20,343 nucleotides of DNA, taken from assembly GCA_027310735.1 (NCBI GenBank), contig DAIDAH010000016.1:1-20343 (forward strand), in the 5' to 3' direction. The DNA is from Methylotenera sp. (GTDB lineage Bacteria; Pseudomonadota; Gammaproteobacteria; Burkholderiales; Methylophilaceae). A model generated the notes under the pieces. It did no database searches. It saw only the letters and a program-made list of their open reading frames with translations, and was not told the DNA's origin. Position 1 is the stretch's first letter; each line of letters begins with the position of its first letter. The position numbers were made by a program, and so were the translations under genes. Below, piece after piece: positions 7,820 to 15,830 of the stretch.

Positions 7820-10138
7820 TTAAGCATTACTTGATTTGATATTGTTGCTAGTATAATTTGAGAATGGTGGCGCGCCGGTTAAATAGTTAGTTGCTTGCCC
7901 CATTTGAATAAGTGCTGCGACATCTAGAATTAATGCTACACAGCCATCGCCCATAATTGTCGCACCGGAAACGCCTGGTACTTTTCTATAGTTAGTTTCC
8001 AAGCTCTTAATTACGACTTGCTGCTGACCGACTAGGCGATCAACAAACAAGGCTGATTTTTTGCCATCTGCTTCAAGTAGCACTAAAACACCTTCAGTAG
8101 GATCAGTAATATCAGTATGCTGATTAAATAAACTGTGTAGCGCTATAATCGGCAAATACTCGCCTCGTACATGCACCATGCGACCTTCACCCGTAACCGT
8201 TTTAATGTCTTCAGCACGAGGCTGCAAGGTTTCTACAATGAGATTGAGCGGTATAACGTAAATACTCTTACCTAGAGATACTGACATGCCATCTAATATC
8301 GCTAATGTAAGTGGTAGTGCAATTGAGATGGTTGTGCCATAACCTAGCGCAGAACGAATCTCCACTACACCGCCCATGGCAGATATGTTCCGTTTAACCA
8401 CATCCATACCCACACCTCGACCGGAAACATCAGTCACTACTTCGGCGGTTGAAAAGCCAGGTGCAAAAATAAGCTGAAAGACTTCGGTATCAGTCATATT
8501 TTCACTGACGGCTAAGCCATTGCTTTGTGCTTTTGCTAATAGTTTCTCACGATTCAAGCCAGCACCATCATCAGTGACTTCAATTACAATGCTGCCACCT
8601 TTATGTGCAGCAGATAAGGTTAAAACACCAGCTTCGCCCTTGCCAGCGGCTTTACGCTTTTCTGGCAATTCAATGCCATGATCTACACTATTGCGCACCA
8701 AGTGCGTAAGCGGATCAACAATGCGCTCAATCAAACCCTTATCTAGTTCTGTCGCAGCTCCAACAGTAACAAACTCTACTTTCTTACCTAATTTAGCAGC
8801 TAAATCACGCACCATACGTGGGAAACGAGAGAACACAAAATCCATAGGCATCATGCGAATGGACATAACCGACTCTTGCAAGTCGCGAGTATTACGTGTG
8901 AGTTGTCCAACGCTGTTGATTAATGGCTCATGCTCAACGGGATCAAGCATACTGATACGTTGCTCTATCATAGCTTGCGTTATGACCAACTCACCAACGA
9001 GGTTAATGAGTTGATCGACTTTTTCAATTCCAACGCGAATAGATGAGGTTTCTGCGTTAGCGGCTGGTGCTTTGTCTGACTCACGGCGCGCAGGAGTAGC
9101 TTTCTTTTCGACACTGTCAGCTTTAGCTGACGTAGACATGCTCGCGGCTGCAACATGCACTTCAGCATGTGCATTTTCGCTGGCAATTACTTCAGCTGAT
9201 GGCACGGTATCATCACCTACCAGTTGAACTACCGCTGCGTCTGCATGTGGCTTAAATGGCGCAAAAAAACCATACCCCTCTTCCACATCATCCTTACCAT
9301 CTACCGAAAATAATCCGTAACCAACCTCTTCTTCAATGGCTACTTTTGACTTAGATTCTGTTTTTTCAGTACCTGATTCCACTTCTAGAGCAGATTCAAC
9401 AATGTGTTCTGGCACAATAGTCGGTGTATCTGATGCCAATGTAATAACCAAATCATCAGGATCAAGAACAAAGGAACAGATTGAAATAATATCATCCTGA
9501 GTTGAGTCTGTCGTTAAAGCAATAACAAAACGACCATTGGCTTGTTTAGTTGAAACCGCATCTCCTAGTAAACCAAGCTCTTCCTGTAAGTTATTAGCAT
9601 CTTTTTCTGAAATCTCTGGCAATGCAATATTGAAACGATTCAAGCCATCTGCTGGAGCCGTGACAACTTCAGGTTTCTTCTCCTCAACAACAGGGGCGGC
9701 CACTGGTGCTGGAGCCTGTGCGACAGCAACTGGCTTAATTACAACACCACCAGCTTCTGATAAAGACTTCAAAACAACTTTAACATCAGCAACCTGATCT
9801 TGATCAACATCAGTCGCTAAGCGGTGTCCATCCAGTTCCATTTTTAAAACATCTTTTGCTGATAAAAATGCATCCACATGCTCTGCCGTAAGCGCCATTT
9901 CATGCTTGCGGATTTTATCCAGCAAGTTTTCAAGGACATGAGTGATTTCAGTCATATCCATGAACCCGAAAGTCGCTGCGCCGCCTTTTATCGAGTGAGC
10001 TGCACGAAAAATCGCATTTAACTCTTCATCGTCAGGACTATCTAAATTAATGCCTAACAGTAGACGTTCAGCTTCTGCCAACAACTCTTCAGCCTCATCA
10101 AAGAAGACCTCGTAAAACTGACTCATATCTATTGTCAT
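7820..10138 (-). CDS. cheA: Chemotaxis sensor histidine kinase CheA
   Basis: The protein has 772 residues in normal CheA domain order. The Hpt/P1 domain has the phospho-acceptor H48 in AAHSIKGGAATFGF. Residues about 165-240 form a small compact domain of the kind found before the kinase core in betaproteobacterial CheA. A long low-complexity linker (about 240-365) carries two GYG(L/F)F motifs at 273-277 and 288-292. Dimerisation P3 starts near 366. The ATPase core shows the N box HLVRNSVDHGIE (479-490), DDGAGLN (523-529), FAPGFSTA (558-565) and GRGVGMDVV (573-581). The CheW-like P5 domain completes the protein. It autophosphorylates and passes phosphate to CheY. The start ATG has GGAG 7 nt upstream. 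Confidence 0.97.
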   Translation of the reverse strand: MTIDMSQFYEVFFDEAEELLAEAERLLLGINLDSPDDEELNAIFRAAHSIKGGAATFGFMDMTEITHVLENLLDKIRKHEMALTAEHVDAFLSAKDVLKMELDGHRLATDVDQDQVADVKVVLKSLSEAGGVVIKPVAVAQAPAPVAAPVVEEKKPEVVTAPADGLNRFNIALPEISEKDANNLQEELGLLGDAVSTKQANGRFVIALTTDSTQDDIISICSFVLDPDDLVITLASDTPTIVPEHIVESALEVESGTEKTESKSKVAIEEEVGYGLFSVDGKDDVEEGYGFFAPFKPHADAAVVQLVGDDTVPSAEVIASENAHAEVHVAAASMSTSAKADSVEKKATPARRESDKAPAANAETSSIRVGIEKVDQLINLVGELVITQAMIEQRISMLDPVEHEPLINSVGQLTRNTRDLQESVMSIRMMPMDFVFSRFPRMVRDLAAKLGKKVEFVTVGAATELDKGLIERIVDPLTHLVRNSVDHGIELPEKRKAAGKGEAGVLTLSAAHKGGSIVIEVTDDGAGLNREKLLAKAQSNGLAVSENMTDTEVFQLIFAPGFSTAEVVTDVSGRGVGMDVVKRNISAMGGVVEIRSALGYGTTISIALPLTLAILDGMSVSLGKSIYVIPLNLIVETLQPRAEDIKTVTGEGRMVHVRGEYLPIIALHSLFNQHTDITDPTEGVLVLLEADGKKSALFVDRLVGQQQVVIKSLETNYRKVPGVSGATIMGDGCVALILDVAALIQMGQATNYLTGAPPFSNYTSNNIKSSNA

Positions 10139-10231
10139 TGTTGTACTCCGTTTATATATTCATCTAACTAACTATGAGCCTGATTTGACATCTAATAGCC
10201 TTTAACAAGCTTCGCATACATACTTTCTCGC

Positions 10232-10250
10232 CTTTTGATTAAATCAAAAG
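10232..10250. repeat. Perfect palindrome in the cheY-cheA gap
   Basis: CTTTTGATT and AATCAAAAG flank a single A. The arms are 9 bp and perfect, 94 bp upstream of the cheA start. No T-run follows on the minus strand, so it is not a classic terminator. It could be an operator, or a small RNA hairpin with an 8-bp stem and a 3-nt loop. It may also be chance in AT-rich DNA. Confidence 0.4.
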
Positions 10251-10260
10251 ACTTGGTTCA

Positions 10261-10629
10261 TTAAGATCCGATCACTTTTTGCACGACTTCAATAAGGCGT
10301 TTGGGGTCGAAAGGCTTAACTAACCAGCCATTAGCGCCAGCCGCTTTACCTTTAGCCTTCATCTCATCACTTGATTCTGTTGTCAACATTAAAATCGGCA
10401 CACTTTTATAGGAACCCAATGCACGCAGATTCTTAATGAGCGTTAAGCCATCCATAATAGGCATATTCTGATCCGTAAGCACAAGATCTACGGTTTTTTC
10501 TTTTGCCTTATTTAAGCCATCCTGTCCATCCACCGCTTGTACAACATCGTAACCTGCAGCTTTAAGACTAAAGGCCACCATCTGACGAAGGGAGCCTGAA
10601 TCGTCTACTGCTAGAATTGTTTTTGCCAT
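10261..10629 (-). CDS. cheY: Chemotaxis response regulator CheY
   Basis: This is a single receiver domain of 122 residues from the ATG at 10629. An in-frame GTG at 10641 would add four residues. I prefer the ATG because CheY proteins of this type commonly begin MAKTILAVDDS and a GTGAG element lies just upstream. Catalytic residues are complete: acidic pair D9-D10, phospho-acceptor D53 in LTDQNMP, T83 and K105 in VKPF. There is no output domain, so it acts by binding the flagellar switch when phosphorylated by CheA. It sits about 120 bp from each neighbour, wider than the cheA-cheW spacing. Confidence 0.95.
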   Translation of the reverse strand: MAKTILAVDDSGSLRQMVAFSLKAAGYDVVQAVDGQDGLNKAKEKTVDLVLTDQNMPIMDGLTLIKNLRALGSYKSVPILMLTTESSDEMKAKGKAAGANGWLVKPFDPKRLIEVVQKVIGS

Positions 10630-10656
10630 TTCTTTACTCACTTAATTTTCGTTATT

Positions 10657-10698
10657 AAAAAACACCCTCATTATTAAATTCAAGGCGTTTTGAGGTGT
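10657..10698 (-). terminator. Possible weak terminator/attenuator between cheZ-like gene and cheY
   Basis: Read on the minus strand, ACACCTCA (10698-10691) can pair with TGAGGGTGT (10670-10662), leaving one bulged base. A run of six U follows directly (10662-10657). The loop is about 20 nt, so the hairpin is marginal. It could reduce read-through from the motAB/cheZ-like part into cheY rather than stop it. Confidence 0.3.
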
Positions 10699-10749
10699 AA
10701 CTTGCTTTTTCTTGACCGTAGTTTAGTTCAATAGCAACTAGCTGAAATT

Positions 10750-11298
10750 TTAAAATAAATCAACGTCTCCTGTTACCATATTCTGCTGGTCAACTGAACG
10801 TCTTAAGCCCCCGGAGAGTGCATGACTACCAACATGTAAGCTGTGACTCATATCGTCAAGGAACTTGGCTATTTCATCATGTTCGTGCGAAGGATCCATT
10901 TCATTACCATGCGTAGCCAACTCTTGCAAAAGATCCCTCAAACCATTCACACGTCTAATCGTTCGAGTTAACAACTGACTAGTCATATCTTGGAACTGCA
11001 TTGCAGTAACTGCTGAGTTGACCTCGTTGCCAATCTCTTTCGTCAGATTGTCTAACAAGTCAACTTCTTCTTGCTTGAAATGATGAATGGCCATCAAAGA
11101 ATCAAGCACCTGCTGCTGTTTGGTTACCGCCTCATGCACAGCCATAAAGCTAATACTTAGCTTATCAATAGCGCCACTTAGCAAAATTGTGGTTTGCATT
11201 AGGTCAGCCTCAACCTCAACTAAATGCTGCTTTCCATGATCAGACACAGCAGCTAGCAAACTTCTTAATTCAGTAATTGGCAATGGTTTCATTTCCAT
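10750..11298 (-). CDS. Small CheZ-like protein, putative CheY-P phosphatase
   Basis: The frame gives 182 residues from the ATG at 11298, which has AAGGA 10 nt upstream. A TTG at 11331 would extend it to 193 but lacks support. The protein looks mostly helical, and its middle carries FQDMTSQLLTRTI. In E. coli CheZ the matching FQDLTGQ contains the two catalytic residues Asp143 and Gln147; here they would be D104 and Q108. It is shorter than E. coli CheZ (214 residues). Its end, GDVDLF, is a short acidic-hydrophobic tail that recalls the CheY-binding C-terminal peptide of CheZ. Position between motB and cheY supports a role in CheY-P removal. The match beyond the catalytic motif is weak, so a related helical chemotaxis regulator remains possible. 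Confidence 0.65.
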   Translation of the reverse strand: MEMKPLPITELRSLLAAVSDHGKQHLVEVEADLMQTTILLSGAIDKLSISFMAVHEAVTKQQQVLDSLMAIHHFKQEEVDLLDNLTKEIGNEVNSAVTAMQFQDMTSQLLTRTIRRVNGLRDLLQELATHGNEMDPSHEHDEIAKFLDDMSHSLHVGSHALSGGLRRSVDQQNMVTGDVDLF

Positions 11299-11417
11299 AC
11301 AATAATGTTCCTTGGCGCATCGTGCAATCAATTGTACCTACAATGAGATTCAAGTGAACAATAGTTAAAGTTACTTTACTGCTATTGATGCTTTCATTAA
11401 TCTTAATGTATTAGTAA

Positions 11418-12356
11418 TTAAGGATTCAATACCGCATTATGAATTTCAGATTTAGTTGCATCTGTCGCTACATTAACTGCCGCACTATCTAACATTGCAT
11501 TCTCTTCAGCCTGCTTATTCATCACAATAATACTAATACGACGATTGATAGGGTTTGTCGGATCCTCTTTATCAAACAATGCTACAGAAGAAAGTCCTAC
11601 TACGCGCAAAAGTTTAGTTTCATCCATGCCCCCTGCAATCAACTCTCGACGCGAGGCATTTGCCCGATCCGAGGACAATTCCCAATTGCTATAAGACTTC
11701 TCACCGTTTGGATAAGGAACAATATCCGTATGCCCAGATAAGCTTATCTTATTTGTAACACCATTGAGCATTCGACCAATCTCTTGTAAAACCTGTTTTG
11801 CATATGGCTCAAGCTCTGCTTTTGAAGAAGCAAACATAGGTCTATTTTGCTCATCTACAACCTGAATACGTAAACCCTCTGTCGTAATATCTAAGAGAAT
11901 TTGATTTTTAAATTTACTTAACGTTGGGCTATCTTCTATCGTTTTTTCCAGCTTACTTTTCAGCACCTGCAGTTTTTCCGCTTCTGCTTTTGCTATGGCT
12001 TTTTTTGCACTTTCAACATCAGACGCAACAGTTTTCTCTTTACCTTTTGGGCCATCCGACTTACTTACCTGACCATCTTTTCGGCTTAAATCCTTGCCTC
12101 CACCTTTTATAATTGAGGTAGCAGTGCCGGAGCCCTTTCCACCAAACATTGCTACTTTTAAAGGTGTTTTAAAGTACTCTGCAATCCCCTCAAGATCACC
12201 TTTAGCCGTCGAACCAAGTAACCACATCAACAAAAAGAAAGCCATCATCGCCGTCACAAAGTCGGCATAAGCAATCTTCCATGCTCCTCCATGGTGACCT
12301 CCACCATTCTTTTTAATCTTTTTAACAATGATTGGCCTAGCGCGCTCTTCAGCCAT
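11418..12356 (-). CDS. motB: Flagellar stator protein MotB
   Basis: The protein has 312 residues, close to the usual MotB length. A short cytoplasmic N-terminus is followed by one transmembrane helix at about 28-48, with the proton-carrying aspartate at D32 in AYADFVTAMMAFF, the same number as in E. coli MotB. A charged linker (about 75-145) leads to an OmpA-like peptidoglycan-binding domain with SGHTD (207-211), SSDRANASRREL (228-239) and NRRI (271-274). It anchors the MotA/MotB stator to the cell wall and forms the proton path. The gene starts 25 nt after motA, with GGAG 6 nt before its ATG. It is the MotB of a proton-driven motor; nothing suggests sodium-type PomB. Confidence 0.96.
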   Translation of the reverse strand: MAEERARPIIVKKIKKNGGGHHGGAWKIAYADFVTAMMAFFLLMWLLGSTAKGDLEGIAEYFKTPLKVAMFGGKGSGTATSIIKGGGKDLSRKDGQVSKSDGPKGKEKTVASDVESAKKAIAKAEAEKLQVLKSKLEKTIEDSPTLSKFKNQILLDITTEGLRIQVVDEQNRPMFASSKAELEPYAKQVLQEIGRMLNGVTNKISLSGHTDIVPYPNGEKSYSNWELSSDRANASRRELIAGGMDETKLLRVVGLSSVALFDKEDPTNPINRRISIIVMNKQAEENAMLDSAAVNVATDATKSEIHNAVLNP

Positions 12357-12381
12357 GATGCACTCCGTAATGAATCATTGG

Positions 12382-13242
12382 CTACTTACCTTTAGCCTGC
12401 TTAACATGTGTTTCTAATTCAGCAAAACCTGGACGCTCTGTCGAGTAAAGAACCTTACGACCAAATTCAACAGCAATTGCTGGCGCATAACCATTGAGGC
12501 TTGCAAGTAAAGTGACTTTCACCGTTTGGAACATTTTGGAGCTTTCCTCTAACTTCTGCTCTAATACGCCAGATAAAGGGCCAACAAAGCCGTATGCCAA
12601 CAAAATACCTAAAAATGTACCTACTAACGCATGCGCAATCAAAATACCCAACTCCGCTGGAGGCAAGCCTACATTTTCCATAGTATGCACTACGCCCATA
12701 ACCGCAGCCACAATACCAAAAGCAGGTAAACCGTCACCTAGTTTTGCAATGCAGTGTGCTGGCACATGACCTTCCATGTGATGCGTTTCAATTTCATTAT
12801 CCATTAGATTTTCAACCTGAAAAGCATCCATATTCCCAGATACCATCAGGCGTAGATAATCGGTAATAAATTCAATAAGATGATGATCGTGAGCCAAATT
12901 TGGATATTTACTAAACAAAGGGCTGGCTTCAGGATTTTCCACATCAGCCTCAATTGACATCATTCCATCTTTACGAATCTTACTAAGAATTTCAAACAAT
13001 AAAGCTAGCAAATCCAAATATAGCGCTTTATTGTACTTTGACCCCTTAAACAATGTTGGTAATGCTTTTAGCGTAGCCTTGATGGCCTTCATATCATTAC
13101 CAACAACAAAAGCGCCAACGGCGCCTCCAAAAATCATCAAAACCTCAATTGGTTGCCACAAACCACCTAAATGACCACCGGCTATTGCATACCCCCCGAA
13201 TACGGCGCCCAAGACGATGACATATCCAACAATAACCAACAT
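12382..13242 (-). CDS. motA: Flagellar stator protein MotA
   Basis: The 286-residue inner-membrane protein has four hydrophobic segments, two near the N-terminus and two at about 171-190 and 198-222. Functional residues fall at the same numbers as in E. coli MotA: R90 and E98 in the cytoplasmic loop that touches FliG, and P173 and P222 at the inner ends of the helices. With MotB it converts proton flow into rotor torque. The start ATG has GGAG 9 nt upstream. A 203-bp gap separates it from the methyltransferase gene, so a separate promoter for motA-motB and the che genes is likely. Confidence 0.97.
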   Translation of the reverse strand: MLVIVGYVIVLGAVFGGYAIAGGHLGGLWQPIEVLMIFGGAVGAFVVGNDMKAIKATLKALPTLFKGSKYNKALYLDLLALLFEILSKIRKDGMMSIEADVENPEASPLFSKYPNLAHDHHLIEFITDYLRLMVSGNMDAFQVENLMDNEIETHHMEGHVPAHCIAKLGDGLPAFGIVAAVMGVVHTMENVGLPPAELGILIAHALVGTFLGILLAYGFVGPLSGVLEQKLEESSKMFQTVKVTLLASLNGYAPAIAVEFGRKVLYSTERPGFAELETHVKQAKGK

Positions 13243-13322
13243 ACCTAAGTACTCCAGGAAGAAAATACGACTAAATTGTCTAATAACTTATAATTTACAT
13301 GAATATTAAACCAAATCTTGCC

Positions 13323-13350
13323 TATTCGTGCGAACAATCAGTTATTTTTA
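13323..13350 (-). promoter_or_regulatory. Candidate sigma-28-like promoter for motA
   Basis: On the minus strand a TAAA (plus bases 13347-13350) is followed 16 nt later by CACGAATA (13330-13323), which keeps the CGA core of the flagellar -10 consensus GCCGATAA. The usual spacing is about 15 nt, so the match is imperfect. The position, about 80 bp upstream of the motA ATG, suits class III control of motA-motB-che. This is inference from pattern only. Confidence 0.3.
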
Positions 13351-13358
13351 AGCCAGCA

Positions 13359-13372
13359 CTTATGTACATAAG
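13359..13372. promoter_or_regulatory. Perfect 14-bp palindrome upstream of motA
   Basis: CTTATGTACATAAG is identical to its own reverse complement. It lies just upstream of the candidate -35 element of the motA promoter, a place where a dimeric activator or repressor could bind. The regulator cannot be named from the sequence. Confidence 0.4.
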
Positions 13373-13445
13373 ACTTAATGAGTGAAAAATTTGACGAAAA
13401 AAGTGTGTAACAAAGGCCATATGAATACTAGGCAAAATACAGTTG

Positions 13446-14273
13446 TTATTGATTGCCTATTTCCCATACATAGAGCTTTGGAGCTTGCGTGCCTATAGAG
13501 ATTTGGCGCTGCGGTATAACGTTGGGAATATCAAACTCATAACTAATCAAGATGCTACCACCAGACATCTCAGCTTGCGCCTTGCTCCACAAGTCAAGCA
13601 TTGCTGCTGGCGATAAATAAGCAAATATCACATCATAATTTGCAAAATTCAACTGCCGGTAATCTCCCAAACTAAATGCCGCGGCAGAACGATAGATATG
13701 AGCTCGAATAAAACTAACCAACCATGGCAAAGGCGCAATCTCAATACCTTCCACACGACAGTCAGGACGCTGTTTAGCAAGATACATTGACATATCACCT
13801 AAACCACTACCTATATCAATTATGCGTATTGGAGCATCTTGACGCAAAGGAACGAGCTTAGCAACTTGTTGCCAGACAGAGGGACGAGAAGGAAAAAAAG
13901 GAACTTGCGTACGAAACGTAGTCCAAAACAGGCTTAAAGTAACAAGAAACCCTACTAGGTAAATCTCCTTAGGTATATTCCATGCAAACATAACACACGC
14001 GGCTATAGGAAAGAAAAAGTGTATCCAGCCCCACCAACTTGCCATACCAATCAATCTTGAGAGTACAGTGGATATTAACGCTTGCAAAAAAACAAGAAAA
14101 AATAATGGGTACTTTAAGTCAATACCAAAAAAAAATGTTGCGACTAAAGCAAAGATGAAGGTAAATACAATAAGTAAAAATAAAGACACTACCTGCACCA
14201 AAACTGCCAATACAGCGGGACTAAAATGAATCTTGGCTAAACTACGCATAAAAATCAAGGATATTTGAGCCAC
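13446..14273 (-). CDS. Membrane-anchored class I SAM-dependent methyltransferase, FAM173-like
   Basis: The frame gives 275 residues from a GTG at 14273. An ATG at 14249 (residue 9) is an alternative, and neither has a clear RBS. The first 120 residues hold four or five hydrophobic segments (about 20-50, 55-72, 80-98, 103-120). The rest is a Rossmann methyltransferase with motif I IIDIGSGLGD at 151-160 and an acidic motif II, VEGIEI, at 174-179. The sequence EIAPLPWLV (178-186), followed later by YDVIFAYLSP and ISYEFDIP, resembles the NPWLV-containing FAM173/ATPSCKMT lysine methyltransferases; I judge this from remembered motifs. It is not CheR, whose fold and motifs differ. The substrate is unknown. 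Position 69 bp after flhC on the same strand suggests co-expression with the flagellar master regulator. Confidence 0.75.
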   Translation of the reverse strand: MAQISLIFMRSLAKIHFSPAVLAVLVQVVSLFLLIVFTFIFALVATFFFGIDLKYPLFFLVFLQALISTVLSRLIGMASWWGWIHFFFPIAACVMFAWNIPKEIYLVGFLVTLSLFWTTFRTQVPFFPSRPSVWQQVAKLVPLRQDAPIRIIDIGSGLGDMSMYLAKQRPDCRVEGIEIAPLPWLVSFIRAHIYRSAAAFSLGDYRQLNFANYDVIFAYLSPAAMLDLWSKAQAEMSGGSILISYEFDIPNVIPQRQISIGTQAPKLYVWEIGNQ

Positions 14274-14342
14274 TATTTTTCATAGACTACTCAAAAGATG
14301 GCCTATTGGAAGATGTTTTTTACTTACTGCTCTTTGGAAAAT

Positions 14343-14921
14343 TTATGTAGAAAGAGATACGATTTTATAAGTAAGTTCTTTGGCTTTTTTAGTCTTGCCA
14401 GCACGAGAAGGAACATGACACAAGTTACATACGTAACTCTGGTTTAAATCATAAGAATTAACAATAAAGTTGCCTGCACAGCAACTACAACTCTTCATTT
14501 TCAACATTTTACTTTCAACAAAACGTACCAAAGTCCAAGCGCGCGTCATGGAGAGTACAGGCTCAGCATTATCATTCTGATCAACCTGCTGCAGGTATAG
14601 GCTATAAGCCTTAATAATTGCATGAATACCTGTTACATCAGTATAGTCCAACATAAACTTATAGATGTTAAAGAAAATTGATGAGTGTATATTTGGTTGC
14701 CAAGTCAAAAACCAATCCGTAGAAAACGGCAGCATCCCTTTTGGCGGCGAAACACCTTTAAGCTCCTTATACAGCTTAATAAGACGCTCACGAGACAACG
14801 TTGTTTGCGACTCAAGTAATTGCAACCTCGCACCAAGCTTAATCAATTGCATAGCCAACTGAATCTGCTGCGATTCATTCACTACGCTTTTTTTATCAGC
14901 GACTGCCATGACCTTATCCAT
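14343..14921 (-). CDS. flhC: Flagellar transcriptional activator FlhC
   Basis: The 192-residue length equals that of E. coli FlhC. The zinc-binding cysteines are present as CSCCAGNF (145-152) and CNLCHVPSRAGK (165-176), giving C145, C148, C165 and C168 as likely ligands. FlhC binds DNA and forms the FlhD4C2 complex that activates class II flagellar genes with sigma-70. The chosen ATG at 14921 has GGA 5 nt upstream; a second ATG four codons later is possible. It follows flhD by 69 bp. The C-terminus is short after the last Cys pair, as in the family. Confidence 0.96.
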   Translation of the reverse strand: MDKVMAVADKKSVVNESQQIQLAMQLIKLGARLQLLESQTTLSRERLIKLYKELKGVSPPKGMLPFSTDWFLTWQPNIHSSIFFNIYKFMLDYTDVTGIHAIIKAYSLYLQQVDQNDNAEPVLSMTRAWTLVRFVESKMLKMKSCSCCAGNFIVNSYDLNQSYVCNLCHVPSRAGKTKKAKELTYKIVSLST

Positions 14922-14990
14922 GACAATCCATCATTTCGATTGAATTAAACACAATCAAATAACTTAACAATACCTTCAGCATGCCGAACA

Positions 14991-15308
14991 CTACTCCATC
15001 ACCTCGGCAGCTTGGCTAGCCATTAAAATGGCTGTATGTAAGTGTGCTTGCGAGCGATCCTTAGTGTAGTTTGTCAGCATGCCCAATATAGCACTGTCAT
15101 CAAAACGAAATCTTGCCAGCATCATGTTGGTTCCACTGAGTTTGACCAACTGCAAGTTACTTAATCCTTCAAGCAAATCAGCAATTTCCTTACTGATCCC
15201 TAAAAGAAAAATGGCAGTTGCTTTATCTGAACGAATTAGTTGTTGAGCCAGCATTAAATAGTTGAGATTAGCATCTTTAATTTCCGACATCATATCTATT
15301 ACATTCAT
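14991..15308 (-). CDS. flhD: Flagellar transcriptional activator FlhD
   Basis: The protein has 105 residues from the ATG at 15308, which has GAGA 6 nt upstream. A TTG at 15320 would add four residues and is less likely. NLNYLMLAQQLIRSDKATAI near the N-terminus matches the conserved FlhD region NLSYLLLAQRLI..DKA, and ARFRFDD corresponds to the later HFRFD block. FlhD partners FlhC in the FlhD4C2 master activator. It is first in its transcription unit, facing the large non-coding region shared with flhB, where regulatory inputs to the flagellar cascade would act. Confidence 0.94.
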   Translation of the reverse strand: MNVIDMMSEIKDANLNYLMLAQQLIRSDKATAIFLLGISKEIADLLEGLSNLQLVKLSGTNMMLARFRFDDSAILGMLTNYTKDRSQAHLHTAILMASQAAEVME

Positions 15309-15782
15309 TTTAATTCTCAATTCTTTGTTTCTATTAAAAAAAATTATCTCTCACGTCATGCGTACTTTGAGCTTTTTAGTAGAAACTACCAATTGGTGTT
15401 TATCTGTTTTTAATGTAGGTTATCGCGCATCTTTTTTGTAAGAGTTTGTCCTACAAAGTCACGCGTATTTGTGAAGAAAGCGGAGGCAAAAACAATTGAT
15501 CTTAACAAGCAACTTTTAAATTAAAGTTATACACAAAATATAACAACTCAAAAGTGCAATCAAAACAATCACAAACGTATTCAATGAGCAGAAATCATTA
15601 AATTCTTATAGATTAATATTTATAAGTTACTTATCGACAAAGAATCACAAAACTTTAGGGTGCAAGTGAAAATAAATTTTAAATAACTTGCATCTATCTG
15701 TTTTTTAAATAATATTTAATCTAAAAATATTTTCTATACGCCCCGTAAACTCCAGCCAGAATAATGCAGCCAATTACGTGGG

Positions 15783-15821
15783 TCTTTGGAATAAGTGACT
15801 TTAACCCTCTTATTCCAAAGA
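15783..15821. promoter_or_regulatory. Perfect 13-bp inverted repeat, candidate activator (FlhD4C2?) site for flhB
   Basis: TCTTTGGAATAAG (15783-15795) and CTTATTCCAAAGA (15809-15821) are perfect reverse complements separated by 13 nt. The centre lies about 41 bp before the start point predicted from the TATAAT at 15831, where an activator would overlap the -35 region. The two-arm geometry recalls the FlhD4C2 box of enterics (two half-sites about 10-12 nt apart with an AATA core), but the bases match only partly. The 3' arm is not followed by a T-run, so a terminator is unlikely. Confidence 0.55.
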
Positions 15822-15830
15822 TTAAATAAA

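Noticed and set aside
13446..14273. Reading the methyltransferase as a CheR
   Set aside because: CheR is soluble with a helical N-terminal domain and a different motif set; this protein has several membrane segments and FAM173-like motifs.
15320..15320. TTG start for flhD, and likewise TTG at 11331 for the CheZ-like gene and GTG at 10641 for cheY
   Set aside because: In each case a nearby downstream ATG has a better ribosome binding site or matches the usual family N-terminus.
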